From CAWGHZ01 sp963775315 (GTDB taxonomy: Bacteria > Pseudomonadota > Alphaproteobacteria > MPNO01 > DASWLB01), in contig CAVZIN010000012.1 in the NCBI GenBank assembly GCA_963775315.1, positions 186,001 through 250,000 of the forward strand: DNA of 64,000 bases. Reading direction: 5' to 3'. The notes under the pieces are model-generated. The model made no database searches. It was given only the letters and a program-made list of their open reading frames with translations, and was not told where the DNA came from. The translations under genes were made by a program, and so were the position numbers. Below, one piece after another: positions 28,538 to 36,855 of this stretch; positions within the stretch are counted from its first letter, which is position 1; each line of letters starts with the position of its first letter.

Positions 28538-29026
28538 TCAGCGGATGCGCGGATGGTCCGGATGGCGCGGCGTTCCGTCGACCTCGTGCCACTCGCCCTC
28601 GATCACGGCGTCGCGCCGCGGCCGCGGGCCGCCGCCCTTTCCGCCGGTGCCCCACACATGGATTTGGCCCGACCGCTCGAAGGCGCGCCACAGCGCGCGG
28701 CCGATCCAGCGGCGCACCATGGGCACGAACAGCACCAGCCCGATCGTGTCCGTGACGAAGCCGGGGGTGAGCAGCAGGACCCCGGCGGCCAGGATGCACA
28801 TCCCGTCCAGCATTTCGGCGACCGGCGGCTCGCCGGCCGCGAGCGTCGCCTGGGCGCGGGCGAGCGTCGCCAGCCCCTCGGTGCGGAGCAGCGTGGTCCC
28901 GACGAGGGCGGTCAGCACGGTCAGCCCGACCGTCGGCCATACGCCGATCGCGCCGCCGACCTGGATGAACACCGCGATCTCGACGATCGGAATGACGATG
29001 AAGGAAAGGAGGATCAGGGCGCCCAT
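28538..29026 (-). CDS. fxsA: FxsA family membrane protein
   Basis: A 162-residue inner-membrane protein. The FxsA domain has an N-terminal membrane segment (LILLSFIVIPIVEIAVFIQVGG), a second segment (VWPTVGLTVLTALVGTTLLRTEGL) and a further pair around MLDGMCILAAGVLLLTPGFVTDTIGLVLFVPMVR. The cytoplasmic tail is Arg/Gly-rich. FxsA is linked to phage F exclusion by T7 in E. coli; its normal role is unknown. It lies between secB and the Tim44 gene, as in many alphaproteobacteria. Confidence 0.93.
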   Translation of the reverse strand: MGALILLSFIVIPIVEIAVFIQVGGAIGVWPTVGLTVLTALVGTTLLRTEGLATLARAQATLAAGEPPVAEMLDGMCILAAGVLLLTPGFVTDTIGLVLFVPMVRRWIGRALWRAFERSGQIHVWGTGGKGGGPRPRRDAVIEGEWHEVDGTPRHPDHPRIR

Positions 29027-29171
29027 GCTTGCGGATTCAATTGGGACAGCCTATGTATGAGCCGTCTGCCGATATATAGGCGCCCCACTCCCGGAAATCG
29101 ACCTGAGAGGGGTCAACGCGCCCAGCGCGGCGCGCGATGGGCACGCACCAGCCGATTGGACTGCGGCGGTT

Positions 29172-29867
29172 ATGGGTGAAGGCCAGTTCTTCGACATCAT
29201 TCTGTTCGCGATGATCGCGGGCTTCCTCGTGCTGCGGCTGCGCAGCGTCCTGGGCCGGCGCACCGGGAACGAGCGCCAGCGCCCCGACCCGTTCGCCAAG
29301 CGCGACCGCAAGGCGAACGCGCCGCCCGCGACGCGCCCGGACGACAAGGTGATCGAGCTTCCCGACCATACCGGGAAGCGGCGGGCCGATGCCGGCGAGG
29401 CGGCGTCCGACGATCCGCTGGCCGGCGGCCTGACCCAGGTGCGCATCGCCGACCCGTCCTTCGAGCCAGCCCAGTTCGTCGACGGCGCCAAAGCCGCGTT
29501 CGAGATGATCGTCGCCGCGTTCGCCAAAGGTGCCGTCGACGCGCTGCGTCCCTTGCTCAACGATTCCGTCTACGCCGACTTCTCCGCCGCGATCGCCGAG
29601 CGCAAGAAGGCCGGCCATACGCTGGAAACCACCTTGGTCGGCATCACCTCGGTCGACATCCTCGAGGCGCGGGTCGACGGGCGCGTTGCCTTCGTCACCG
29701 TCAAGTTCGTCACCGAACAGGTGAACGTCACGAAGGATTCTTCCGGGGCCGTTGTCGACGGCGACGCCACGCGCTCGGCGCCGGTGACCGACATCTGGAC
29801 CTTCGCGCGCAACACCCGTGCGCGCGACCCCAACTGGACCCTGGTCGAGACCCGCAGCCCGAACTGA
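29172..29867 (+). CDS. Tim44/TimA domain membrane-anchored protein
   Basis: A 231-residue protein with one N-terminal membrane segment (FFDIILFAMIAGFLVLRLRSVLGRR), a variable charged linker, and a C-terminal Tim44-like domain starting near residue 95: FEPAQFVDGAKAAFEMIVAAFAKGAVDALRPLLNDSVYADF, ending with APVTDIWTFARNTRARDPNWTLVET. Alphaproteobacterial relatives of mitochondrial Tim44 are thought to act at the inner membrane; the role in protein transport is not established. It diverges from fxsA over 145 bp and precedes mltA by 30 bp. Confidence 0.93.
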   Translation: MGEGQFFDIILFAMIAGFLVLRLRSVLGRRTGNERQRPDPFAKRDRKANAPPATRPDDKVIELPDHTGKRRADAGEAASDDPLAGGLTQVRIADPSFEPAQFVDGAKAAFEMIVAAFAKGAVDALRPLLNDSVYADFSAAIAERKKAGHTLETTLVGITSVDILEARVDGRVAFVTVKFVTEQVNVTKDSSGAVVDGDATRSAPVTDIWTFARNTRARDPNWTLVETRSPN

Positions 29868-29897
29868 CGTGCCGCCCCACAGCGAACGCCGAAATCG

Positions 29898-31097
29898 GTG
29901 AAGCCGGTCCAGCAGCCCTTTCCTCGCCCGCCACGCGCGCTCCGCATCGTGCCGCTGCTGGCGCTGTTCGCCCTCGCGGCCTGCGCGCCGCCGAAGGCGC
30001 CGCCCAAGCTGGTGCTCCAACCGGTTGCGCTCGCGAACCTTCCGGGCTGGCAGGCGGACGATGCCGCGACGGCGCTGCCGGCGCTCCGCAAGAGCTGCGA
30101 GGTGTTCGCGCGCGAGCCGGCGGACAAGCCCGTCGGGCCCGACGCGGTGGGCGGCCATGCCGGCGATTGGCGTGCGCCGTGCGCGGCGCTCGCCGCCGTG
30201 GCGCCCGGTGACGCGGCCGGCCTCCGTGCCGTGCTCGCGGCGCAGTTCCACGCTTTCCAGGTGACCGACGACGGCGATGGCACGGGTCTCGTCACCGGCT
30301 ATTACGAGCCCGAGCTGCACGGCTCGCGCCACCGCTCGGCGCGCTACGACGTGCCGCTCTACCGCCGCCCGCCCGATCTGGTGTCGGTCGATCTCGGCGC
30401 CTTCCGCCCGTCGATGAAGGGCGAGCACATCGCCGGCCGGCTCGCTGGCCGCCGGCTGGTGCCCTACCCGGCACGCGCGCCCATCGAGCGGGGCGCGCTC
30501 GCTGGCAAAGGGCTCGAGCTCGTCTGGGTCGACGATCCGGTCGATGCGTTCTTCCTCCAAATCCAGGGCTCCGGCCGGGTGGTGATGGCGGACGGTTCGG
30601 TGCTGCGCGTCGGGTATGACGGCACCAACGGCCGGCCCTACACGGCGATCGGGCGCGTGCTCGCCGCGGATGGCACGATGGACCCTTCCGACATCACCAT
30701 GCAGTCTCTGCGCGCCTGGCTCGCCGCCCACCCGGCCGAAGGGCGCAAGCTGATGGACCGGAACGCGTCCTACGTGTTCTTCCGCGCGCTCAAGGGCGAT
30801 GGGCCGGTCGGCGCCCAGGGTGTGGCGCTGACGCCGGGCCGGTCGCTCGCCATCGACCCGCGCTTCCTGCCGCTCGGCGCGCCCGTGTGGCTCGCCACCA
30901 CCGATCCGCTCGACGGGCGGCCGCTCGACCGGCTGACGGTGGCGCAGGATACGGGCGGCGCGATCCGCGGGCCGGTCCGGGCGGACCTGTTCTGGGGCCA
31001 CGGACCGGACGCCGCCGCGCGCGCCGGGCGGATGAAGCAGCCGGGCGCGCTCTACCTGCTGCTGCCCCGGCCGACCGCCTCCGCACCGGTGAGCTAG
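29898..31097 (+). CDS. mltA: Membrane-bound lytic murein transglycosylase A
   Basis: A 399-residue lipoprotein that cleaves peptidoglycan glycan strands to give 1,6-anhydromuropeptides. The lipobox is LAAC with C29 after a hydrophobic LRIVPLLALFALA stretch. The MltA domain has TGYYEPELHGSRHRSARYDVPLYRRP, FFLQIQGSGRVVMADGS and ASYVFFRALKGDGPVGAQGVALTPGRSLAIDP. The C-terminal 3D domain carries LTVAQDTGGAIRGPVRADLFWGHGPDAAARAG with the catalytic Asp in DLFWG. GTG start. The next gene begins one base after its stop. Confidence 0.96.
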   Translation: MKPVQQPFPRPPRALRIVPLLALFALAACAPPKAPPKLVLQPVALANLPGWQADDAATALPALRKSCEVFAREPADKPVGPDAVGGHAGDWRAPCAALAAVAPGDAAGLRAVLAAQFHAFQVTDDGDGTGLVTGYYEPELHGSRHRSARYDVPLYRRPPDLVSVDLGAFRPSMKGEHIAGRLAGRRLVPYPARAPIERGALAGKGLELVWVDDPVDAFFLQIQGSGRVVMADGSVLRVGYDGTNGRPYTAIGRVLAADGTMDPSDITMQSLRAWLAAHPAEGRKLMDRNASYVFFRALKGDGPVGAQGVALTPGRSLAIDPRFLPLGAPVWLATTDPLDGRPLDRLTVAQDTGGAIRGPVRADLFWGHGPDAAARAGRMKQPGALYLLLPRPTASAPVS

Positions 31098-31098
31098 G

Positions 31099-32105
31099 AT
31101 GATTCGGCCCCGTCTCGCGGATGGTATTGCGGTCCTCCTGCTCGTCCTGGCGGCGACGGGGGGGTTCCGCCCCGCGTGCCGCGGCCGACGACATCGCGAT
31201 CTCGGCGAGCCAGGTGCCGCTCGACGGCGACGACCTGACCCGTATCACGCTCGGCAAGCTCACCTATCGCGGCGGGCTGTCCCTCACCTCGCCCGACCGG
31301 CGATTCGGCGGGCTATCCGGCCTGCTGGTGCTGGAGGGCGGAAAAGGAATCGTCGCCATCTCCGACGCCGGATGGTGGGTGACCGCCCGGCTGGTTCACG
31401 ACCGCGACGGCAAGCTGATCGACGTCGCGGACGGCAAGCTCGGGCCGCTGCGCGATCCCAGCGGACGGCCGCTCCGTGGCAAGGTCCGTGGCGACGCGGA
31501 GTCGCTGACGCCTCTTTCCGATGGGCTCGCGGTCGGGTTCGAGCGCAACCACCGTATCTGGCGCTACCCCTATGGCAGCGCGCCGTTCGCGGCGCCGCCC
31601 GTGCCCGTGCCGTCCCCGCCCGGCCTCCGCCGCGCCCCGGCGAACCTGGGGCTGGAATCGCTCGCCGCGTTGCCGGACGGGCGGCTGTTCGCGCTGACCG
31701 AGGGGCTCGCCTCCGGCCCCGGCACGCTGCAGGGCTGGATCGGCGAAGGGCCGGGCCTTACCGTCTGGCACAAGTTCGACTGGGTGCGGCATGGCGCATT
31801 CGCGCCGTCCGACGCCACCACTCTGCCGGACGGCGGCCTTTTGGTGCTCGAGCGGCGCTACACCCTGATCGGCGGGGTTGCCGCCCGCATCCTGCGGATC
31901 GCGCCGGGCGACATCCGCCCCGGGGGCGCGGCTCGACGGCACCGAGATCGCCGATTTCGACGGGCCGGTGATCCGCGACAATTTCGAGGGAATCTCCACC
32001 GCCCGGATGCCGGGCGGCGCGCTGGCGATCTACGTCATCTCCGACGACAATTACAGCCCGCTACAGCGCACGCTGCTGCTGATGTTCACCCTCGGGCCGG
32101 GCTAA
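31099..32105 (+). pseudogene. Esterase-like activity of phytase family protein, two frameshifts
   Basis: Three reading frames together give one protein. Frame 1 from ATG 31099 codes a signal peptide (IAVLLLVLAATGG). A seven-G run at 31158-31164 is one base too long for the frame to continue into ADDIAISASQVPLDGDDL. The main body contains GGLSGLLVLEGGKGIVAISDAGWW, NHRIWRYPYG and LESLAALPDGRLFALTEG. A second extra G in 31922-31926 moves the reading to the final part DFDGPVIRDNFEGIS...ISDDNYSPLQRTLLLMFTLG. These segments are typical of the periplasmic esterase-like-phytase beta-propeller family. Both errors lie in G-runs, so sequencing error is as likely as true decay. Confidence 0.8.
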
Positions 32106-32209
32106 ACCAGCCCGCTGGCCCGCAGGATCGACCACACCGTCAGCCCCAGACCGCCCATGATCGCGCATACGATAAACGCCCGCGTCAGCACGCGAATGAG
32201 CCGCTGCAT
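32102..32209 (-). CDS. Single-pass membrane microprotein
   Basis: A 35-residue frame, MQRLIRVLTRAF followed by a hydrophobic span IVCAIMGGLGLTVW and a short tail. GGAAG lies about 7 bases before this ATG. The same frame is open upstream to an ATG at 32263 (53 residues, basic N-terminus) and a TTG at 32308. It is convergent with, and just overlaps, the esterase-like gene. No family recognised; supported only by the ribosome site and the membrane segment. Confidence 0.45.
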   Translation of the reverse strand: MQRLIRVLTRAFIVCAIMGGLGLTVWSILRASGLV

Positions 32210-32494
32210 ACTGGACTTCCCCCGTCTGGCGCGGTGCGCCCGCGTTTGTTGGTCTTGCTTCATGTCATGCAAAACTCGTGCCACCGCCTGAGTTTGCTCA
32301 TTAACCAAGTGATATCAATGGTTAATGCCGGCGGAAACCGGCCGCCGAGCTCGTTTCTGTAAAAAATTCCGACACATTTTCGTGAAATCATGTCGGGGCC
32401 TGTAAAGCCGCCCGACAGGCCTGCCGCCGTGCCTTCCCTTGCCATCGCCGGGGCGAACCGCCATTCTGCGGCCGCTCATTGCACGGGAATCCCG

Positions 32495-33262
32495 ATGCCA
32501 GACGCCCCCAACGTCGGGCTGTTCGTCACCTGCCTCGTCGATCTGTTCCGCCCCCGCATCGGCTTCGCCGCGGTGCGGCTGCTGGATGGCGCGGGCTGCC
32601 GCGTGTCCGTTCCCGCGACGCAGACCTGCTGCGGCCAGCCCGCCTATAACGGCGGCGACCGGGCGGACGCGCGGGCCATCGCCGCCGACGCGATCCGCGC
32701 GTTCGAGGGGTACGACTACGTCGTGGCGCCGTCCGGCTCGTGCGCGGGGATGATCCGGAAGCACTATCCCGGCCTGTTCGACGACGCGCCGGCGATGCGC
32801 GCCCGGGCCGAGGCGCTGGCCCAGAAGACGTGGGAGCTGGTGTCCTTCCTCACCGACGTGATGAAGGTCGAACGGGTGACGGCGCGTCTCGACGGCATCG
32901 CCGGCTATCACGATTGCTGCTCGGGGCTGCGCGAGCTCGGCGTCAAGCGTCAGCCGCGCGCGCTGCTCGGCTCCGTCGAGGGGCTGACGCTCAAGGACCT
33001 GCCGGGGTGCGAGGTGTGTTGCGGCTTCGGCGGCGCGTTCAGCGTGAAGTATCCCGGCATTTCCGACGCGCTGGCCGGCGACAAGCTGCGCGAGGTCGAG
33101 ACGGTGGGCGCCGCCACGCTGATCGCGGGCGACCTCGGCTGCCTCATGCACATGGCCGGCAAGTTCAGCCGCCAGGGGTCCAAGGTGCGGGTGCGCCACG
33201 TCGCCGAGGTACTCGCCGGCATGGGCGACGCGCCGGCGATCGGCGAGCCGGGCGGGGACTGA
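32495..33262 (+). CDS. lutA: Lactate utilisation protein LutA (LldE), CCG-domain iron-sulfur protein
   Basis: A 255-residue protein with two cysteine-rich CCG domains. The first has CLVDLFRP and CCGQPAYNGG; the second has YHDCCSGLRELG and CEVCCGFGGAFSVKYP. These bind Fe-S clusters in the LutABC complex, which oxidises L-lactate to pyruvate and passes electrons to the respiratory chain. lutB follows after two bases. GGGAA precedes the ATG. No LutP permease or LutR/LldR regulator is visible beside the operon. Confidence 0.93.
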   Translation: MPDAPNVGLFVTCLVDLFRPRIGFAAVRLLDGAGCRVSVPATQTCCGQPAYNGGDRADARAIAADAIRAFEGYDYVVAPSGSCAGMIRKHYPGLFDDAPAMRARAEALAQKTWELVSFLTDVMKVERVTARLDGIAGYHDCCSGLRELGVKRQPRALLGSVEGLTLKDLPGCEVCCGFGGAFSVKYPGISDALAGDKLREVETVGAATLIAGDLGCLMHMAGKFSRQGSKVRVRHVAEVLAGMGDAPAIGEPGGD

Positions 33263-33264
33263 AC

Positions 33265-34692
33265 GTGCAGCCGCAAAGCCACGCGTTCAAGGAGGCGGCG
33301 GCCAAGGGGCTGGCCGATGCCGACCTGCAGCGCGCGCTGCTCAAGCTCAAGAACGAGTTCCGCGCCAAGCGGGTACAGGTGGTCAATCGCCTGCCCGAGT
33401 TCGAGGCGCTGCGCGACGAGGCGAAGGCGCTCAAGGACCACGTGCTCGCAAACCTCGATTTCTACCTCGAGCGGTTCGAGGCGAACGTCATCGCGAACGG
33501 CGGCACGGTGCATTGGTGCGCCGATTCCGCCGAGGCGCGCGCCACCGTTCTCGACATCTGCCGCGCGGCGGGGGCCAAGACGGTCACCAAGGGCAAGTCG
33601 ATGATCGGCGAGGAGATCGGGCTCAACGAGCACCTGATCGAGGCCGGCATCCGTCCGGTCGAAACGGACCTTGGCGAGTACATCATCCAGCTTCGCGGCG
33701 AGCCGCCGAGCCACATCACCGCACCCGCCGTCCATCTGGTGAAGCGCCAGTGGACCGAGACGTTCAAGCAGAACCACACCTTGCCGGAGCTCGACCCGAA
33801 CCGGCCGCTGGACGAGCCGCGGGAGATCCTCGACGAGGCGCGCGCCATGCTCCGCCGCTCGTTCTTCACGGCCGAGGTCGGCATCACCGGGGCCAACTTC
33901 CTGATCGCCGAGACGGGCTCCACCGTCATCGTCACCAACGAGGGCAACGGCGATCTGACCCAGACCATGGCGGGCACCCACATCGTGCTGGCCTCGATCG
34001 AGAAGATCGTGCCGACGCTCGAGGACGCGATGACGCTGATCCGCGTGCTCGCGCGCTCGGCGACGGCGCAGGAGATCACCTCCTACACCACCTTCTCGAC
34101 CGGCCCGCGCCGCGCCGCGGACCGCGACGGGCCGGAAGCGTACCACGTGGTGCTGGTCGACAACGGGCGGTCGAGCCTGCTCGGCAGCGAGTTCCGCGAA
34201 GTGCTGCGCTGCATCCGCTGCGGCGCGTGCCAGAGCCTTTGCCCGGTCTACGGCGCGGTCGGCGGCCATGCCTATGGCTGGGTCTATGCCGGCCCCATCG
34301 GGGCGGTGATGACGCCGGCGCTGGTCGGGCTCGACGAGGGGCGCCATCTGCCCGAGGCCTCGTCGTTCTGCGGCGCGTGCGAATCCGTCTGCCCAATGCG
34401 CATTCCGCTGCCCGCCCTCATGCGCAAGTGGCGCGAGCAGGCGTTCGCCCGTCGCATAGCGCCCGCGGCCGGCCGGCGCGCCTATCGCGCTTGGGCGTGG
34501 GCGGCGCGAAGGCCGCGCCTCTATCGCCTCGGCGCACGCCTCGCGGCCGGCATGCTCGGCGCCTTCGGCAAGCGCACCGGGCACATCCGATCGCTGCCCT
34601 TCGCCGCCGGCTGGACCGCGACGCGGGACCTTCCGGCGCCGGAAGGGCGCACCTTCATGGACCAGTGGCGCGCGCACAAGGGGGCACGATGA
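33265..34692 (+). CDS. lutB: Lactate utilisation iron-sulfur protein LutB
   Basis: A 475-residue protein, start GTG 33265. The N-terminal LUD domain contains TVTKGKSMIGEEIGLNEHL, VETDLGEYIIQL, and GANFLIAETGSTVIVTNEGNGDLTQTM. Two 4Fe-4S ferredoxin clusters follow: C-I-R-C-G-A-C-Q-S-L-C-P and C-G-A-C-E-S-V-C-P. The C-terminal helical segment includes MRKWREQAFARR. It is the central electron-transfer subunit of LutABC. Its stop overlaps lutC (ATGA). Confidence 0.95.
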   Translation: MQPQSHAFKEAAAKGLADADLQRALLKLKNEFRAKRVQVVNRLPEFEALRDEAKALKDHVLANLDFYLERFEANVIANGGTVHWCADSAEARATVLDICRAAGAKTVTKGKSMIGEEIGLNEHLIEAGIRPVETDLGEYIIQLRGEPPSHITAPAVHLVKRQWTETFKQNHTLPELDPNRPLDEPREILDEARAMLRRSFFTAEVGITGANFLIAETGSTVIVTNEGNGDLTQTMAGTHIVLASIEKIVPTLEDAMTLIRVLARSATAQEITSYTTFSTGPRRAADRDGPEAYHVVLVDNGRSSLLGSEFREVLRCIRCGACQSLCPVYGAVGGHAYGWVYAGPIGAVMTPALVGLDEGRHLPEASSFCGACESVCPMRIPLPALMRKWREQAFARRIAPAAGRRAYRAWAWAARRPRLYRLGARLAAGMLGAFGKRTGHIRSLPFAAGWTATRDLPAPEGRTFMDQWRAHKGAR

Positions 34693-35384
34693 CCGGCCGG
34701 GACGCGATTCTCGCGCGCATCCGCGCGTCGAACGGGCGCGCGGGCCCGGTGCCCGCCGAGCAGGCGCGCGCGAACGAGGCGCGGCTCGCCGACCACAAGC
34801 CCAACCTGATCCCCGCCCGTGCGCAAGGCGACAAGGCGGAGCTGGTCGCTCGTTTCGTCGCGATGGCGGAGGAGGTGGCGGCGACGGTCGACCGTGTCGC
34901 CGCGCCCGACGACGTCCCGGGCGCCGTCGCGCGCTATCTCGCCGGCCACAATCTCGGGACCGACATCGTGGCCTCGCCCGACGCGCGGCTCGACGCCTAT
35001 CCGTGGGCGAAGCAGGCCACACTCACCCTGCGCCGCGGCCTCGCCACGCCGGAAGACGCGGTGTCGCTGACGCCGGTGTTCTGCGGCGTCGCCGAGACCG
35101 GCTCGATGATGGTGCATTCGGGGACGGACACCCCGCAATCGCTGCACTTCATGCCGCCGACCCACATCGCGGTGGTGCGGACGAAGGACATCGTCGGCGC
35201 CTACGAGACGGCGTGGGCCAGGCTCCGCGCCGCGATGGAGGAGCAAGGCGAGCCGTTCCCGCCCCGTACCGTGACGCTGATCACCGGCCCGTCGCGCACC
35301 TCCGACATCGAGAAGACCTCGTATGTCGGCATCCACGGGCCGCATCGGCTGCACATCGTCCTGGTCGATGAGCCGGACGCCTGA
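34689..35384 (+). CDS. lutC: Lactate utilisation protein LutC
   Basis: A 231-residue LUD-domain protein. Seen: MTGRDAILARIRAS at the start, PVFCGVAETGSMMVHSG, SLHFMPPTHIAVVRTKDIVGAYE, and ITGPSRTSDIEKTSYVGIHGPHRLHIVLVDE, the last being the hallmark of the family. Third member of the lactate-oxidation complex. It overlaps lutB by four bases at its start and the Smr gene by 17 bases at its end, so the four genes are one transcription unit. Confidence 0.95.
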   Translation: MTGRDAILARIRASNGRAGPVPAEQARANEARLADHKPNLIPARAQGDKAELVARFVAMAEEVAATVDRVAAPDDVPGAVARYLAGHNLGTDIVASPDARLDAYPWAKQATLTLRRGLATPEDAVSLTPVFCGVAETGSMMVHSGTDTPQSLHFMPPTHIAVVRTKDIVGAYETAWARLRAAMEEQGEPFPPRTVTLITGPSRTSDIEKTSYVGIHGPHRLHIVLVDEPDA

Positions 35385-35904
35385 TCCGCACGAGGATTGG
35401 CGGCGCTACATCAGCGACGTGCGTCCGCTCGCGCGGCGCAAGCGGCCGGCGGCGACCCCGCCACGTCGCGATCCCGATCGCGCATCGCTGCCGCCTCGCC
35501 CGGCGCCAGCCGCCACCGCCGCACCGCCGGCGCCCACTCCCGCGTCGGCTCAGCCATCCCGCGAACTTGCGCCGGGCACCGCGGTCGATCTCGACCGGCG
35601 GACGATGGAGCGGCTCGCGCGCGGCCGGCTCCGCCCCGAGGCGACGCTCGATCTGCACGGCCTCACCCTCGCCGCGGCGCACGAGGCGCTCGGCGCCTTC
35701 CTCGCCCGGGCACAGGCGCGCGGCGCGCGCTGCGTGCTGGTGATCACCGGGCGCGGCAAGCTGGGCGAGGGCGCGATCCGGGCCGAGCTGCCGCGCTGGC
35801 TCAACGCCGCCGCCGTGCGCCCGCGCGTGCTCGGCTTCGCCACCGCCCAGCCGCGCGACGGGGGCGCCGGGGCCTGCTACGTGCTGCTGCGCCGCATCCG
35901 CTAA
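35368..35904 (+). CDS. Smr/MutS2-domain protein
   Basis: A 178-residue protein. A basic, Pro/Ala-rich N-terminal half (RRKRPAATPPRRDPDRASLPP) is followed by an Smr domain: LDLHGLTLAAAHEALGAFLARA, then CVLVITGRGKLGEGAIRAELPRWL. Smr domains cleave or nick nucleic acids. This gene normally follows mltA in alphaproteobacteria; here the esterase-like gene and lutABC lie between, so about 4.3 kb was probably inserted into an older mltA-smr pair. It is convergent with the TauE gene, with a 4-base overlap of stops. Confidence 0.92.
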   Translation: MSRTPDPHEDWRRYISDVRPLARRKRPAATPPRRDPDRASLPPRPAPAATAAPPAPTPASAQPSRELAPGTAVDLDRRTMERLARGRLRPEATLDLHGLTLAAAHEALGAFLARAQARGARCVLVITGRGKLGEGAIRAELPRWLNAAAVRPRVLGFATAQPRDGGAGACYVLLRRIR

Positions 35905-36690
35905 CGCGCCACCAGCCGCGTGCCGACCGTGGCAAGCACCAGCGCCAACAGCAACCGAAGGGCCCGTTCCGGCACGCGGGGCGCCAACATGCTGCCGAGC
36001 GCGATACCGGGCAGAGAGCCCGTCAGCAGCGAGGCGAGCAGAGCGAGATCGACGGTTCCGATCGCAAGATGGCCCAGCCCCGCGACCAGCGTCAGCGGCA
36101 CGGCGTGGGCGATGTCCGTGCCGACAATTCGCGCGATGGGAAGCTGCGGATAGAGCAGCACGAGCGCGGTGACGCCGATCGCGCCCGCACCGACCGAAGA
36201 CAGCGACACCAGCACGCCAAGCACGGCGCCCAGCGCCACCGTCACCGCGTCGCGGAGGCGCGGCCTCCTGTGGAAGGATACGCGGTGGGCCAGCGCCAGG
36301 ATCGTCCGGCGGAACACCAGGCTGAGCGCGGTCAGCACCAGGACGACGCCCAGCACGTGGGCGATCAGGCTTGCCTCCATCCCGCCGCTGGTGCCGGCCG
36401 GATGGAGGAAGTGGAGGGTCACAAAGCTCGCCGGGACACTGCCGGCCGCCAGGCGCGCCACCACCGGCCACTCGACGGTCCGGCCGACATGGTGGATGGC
36501 GGTGCCGCCGGCCTTGGTGATGGAGGCGTACAGCAGGTCGGTACCGACTGCCGTCACCGGGTGCATGCCGAACAGCAGCACCAGGATAGGTGATCAGCGA
36601 GCCGCCGCCGACACCGGTGAGCCCGACGACGAATCCGACCGCAAATCCCGCCAGGACGAAGGGGACGCCCAGAAATCCGAACAAGGTCAT
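35901..36690 (-). pseudogene. TauE/SafE family sulfite/anion exporter, frameshifted
   Basis: A polytopic membrane permease, with the N-terminus MTLFGFLGVPFVLAGFAVGF and the family motif GLTGVGGGSLIT. It then breaks: the rest (LVLLFGMHPVTAVGTDLLYASITKAGG to the end) is in another frame. The break is at 36589-36590, where two bases appear to be missing from a G-run (expected SLITPILVLLFG). The C-terminal half is intact with VGAGAIGVTALVLLYPQ and VGTDIAHAVPLTL. Either a sequencing error in a homopolymer or a dead gene. The substrate (sulfite, sulfoacetate or another anion) is unknown. Confidence 0.82.
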
Positions 36691-36754
36691 GTGCGCCGGC
36701 CGCCCCACTTCGGCCCACGCACGATCCGACCAATTCTCACCCACGCGCCCTTGA

Positions 36755-36820
36755 CTGTGAAATCGCGTTAATATACACGGCATGTCGCGCGAAAGTCGCG
36801 ACAAACCGGCGATTTCACAG
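36755..36820. promoter_or_regulatory. Long-range inverted repeat upstream of the TauE/SafE gene
   Basis: Perfect 12-bp arms CTGTGAAATCGC (36755-36766) and GCGATTTCACAG (36809-36820) enclose 42 bp. Inside is a second perfect hairpin, TGTCGCG/CGCGACA with a 7-base loop (36783-36803), and an AT-rich TTAATATA. On the minus strand TATATT could serve as a -10 for the permease gene. The layout suggests paired operators around a promoter or a small mobile palindrome. Confidence 0.55.
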
Positions 36821-36855
36821 TATTCCGAGTTTCTTAGAGGGGATGACGGAGAGCG

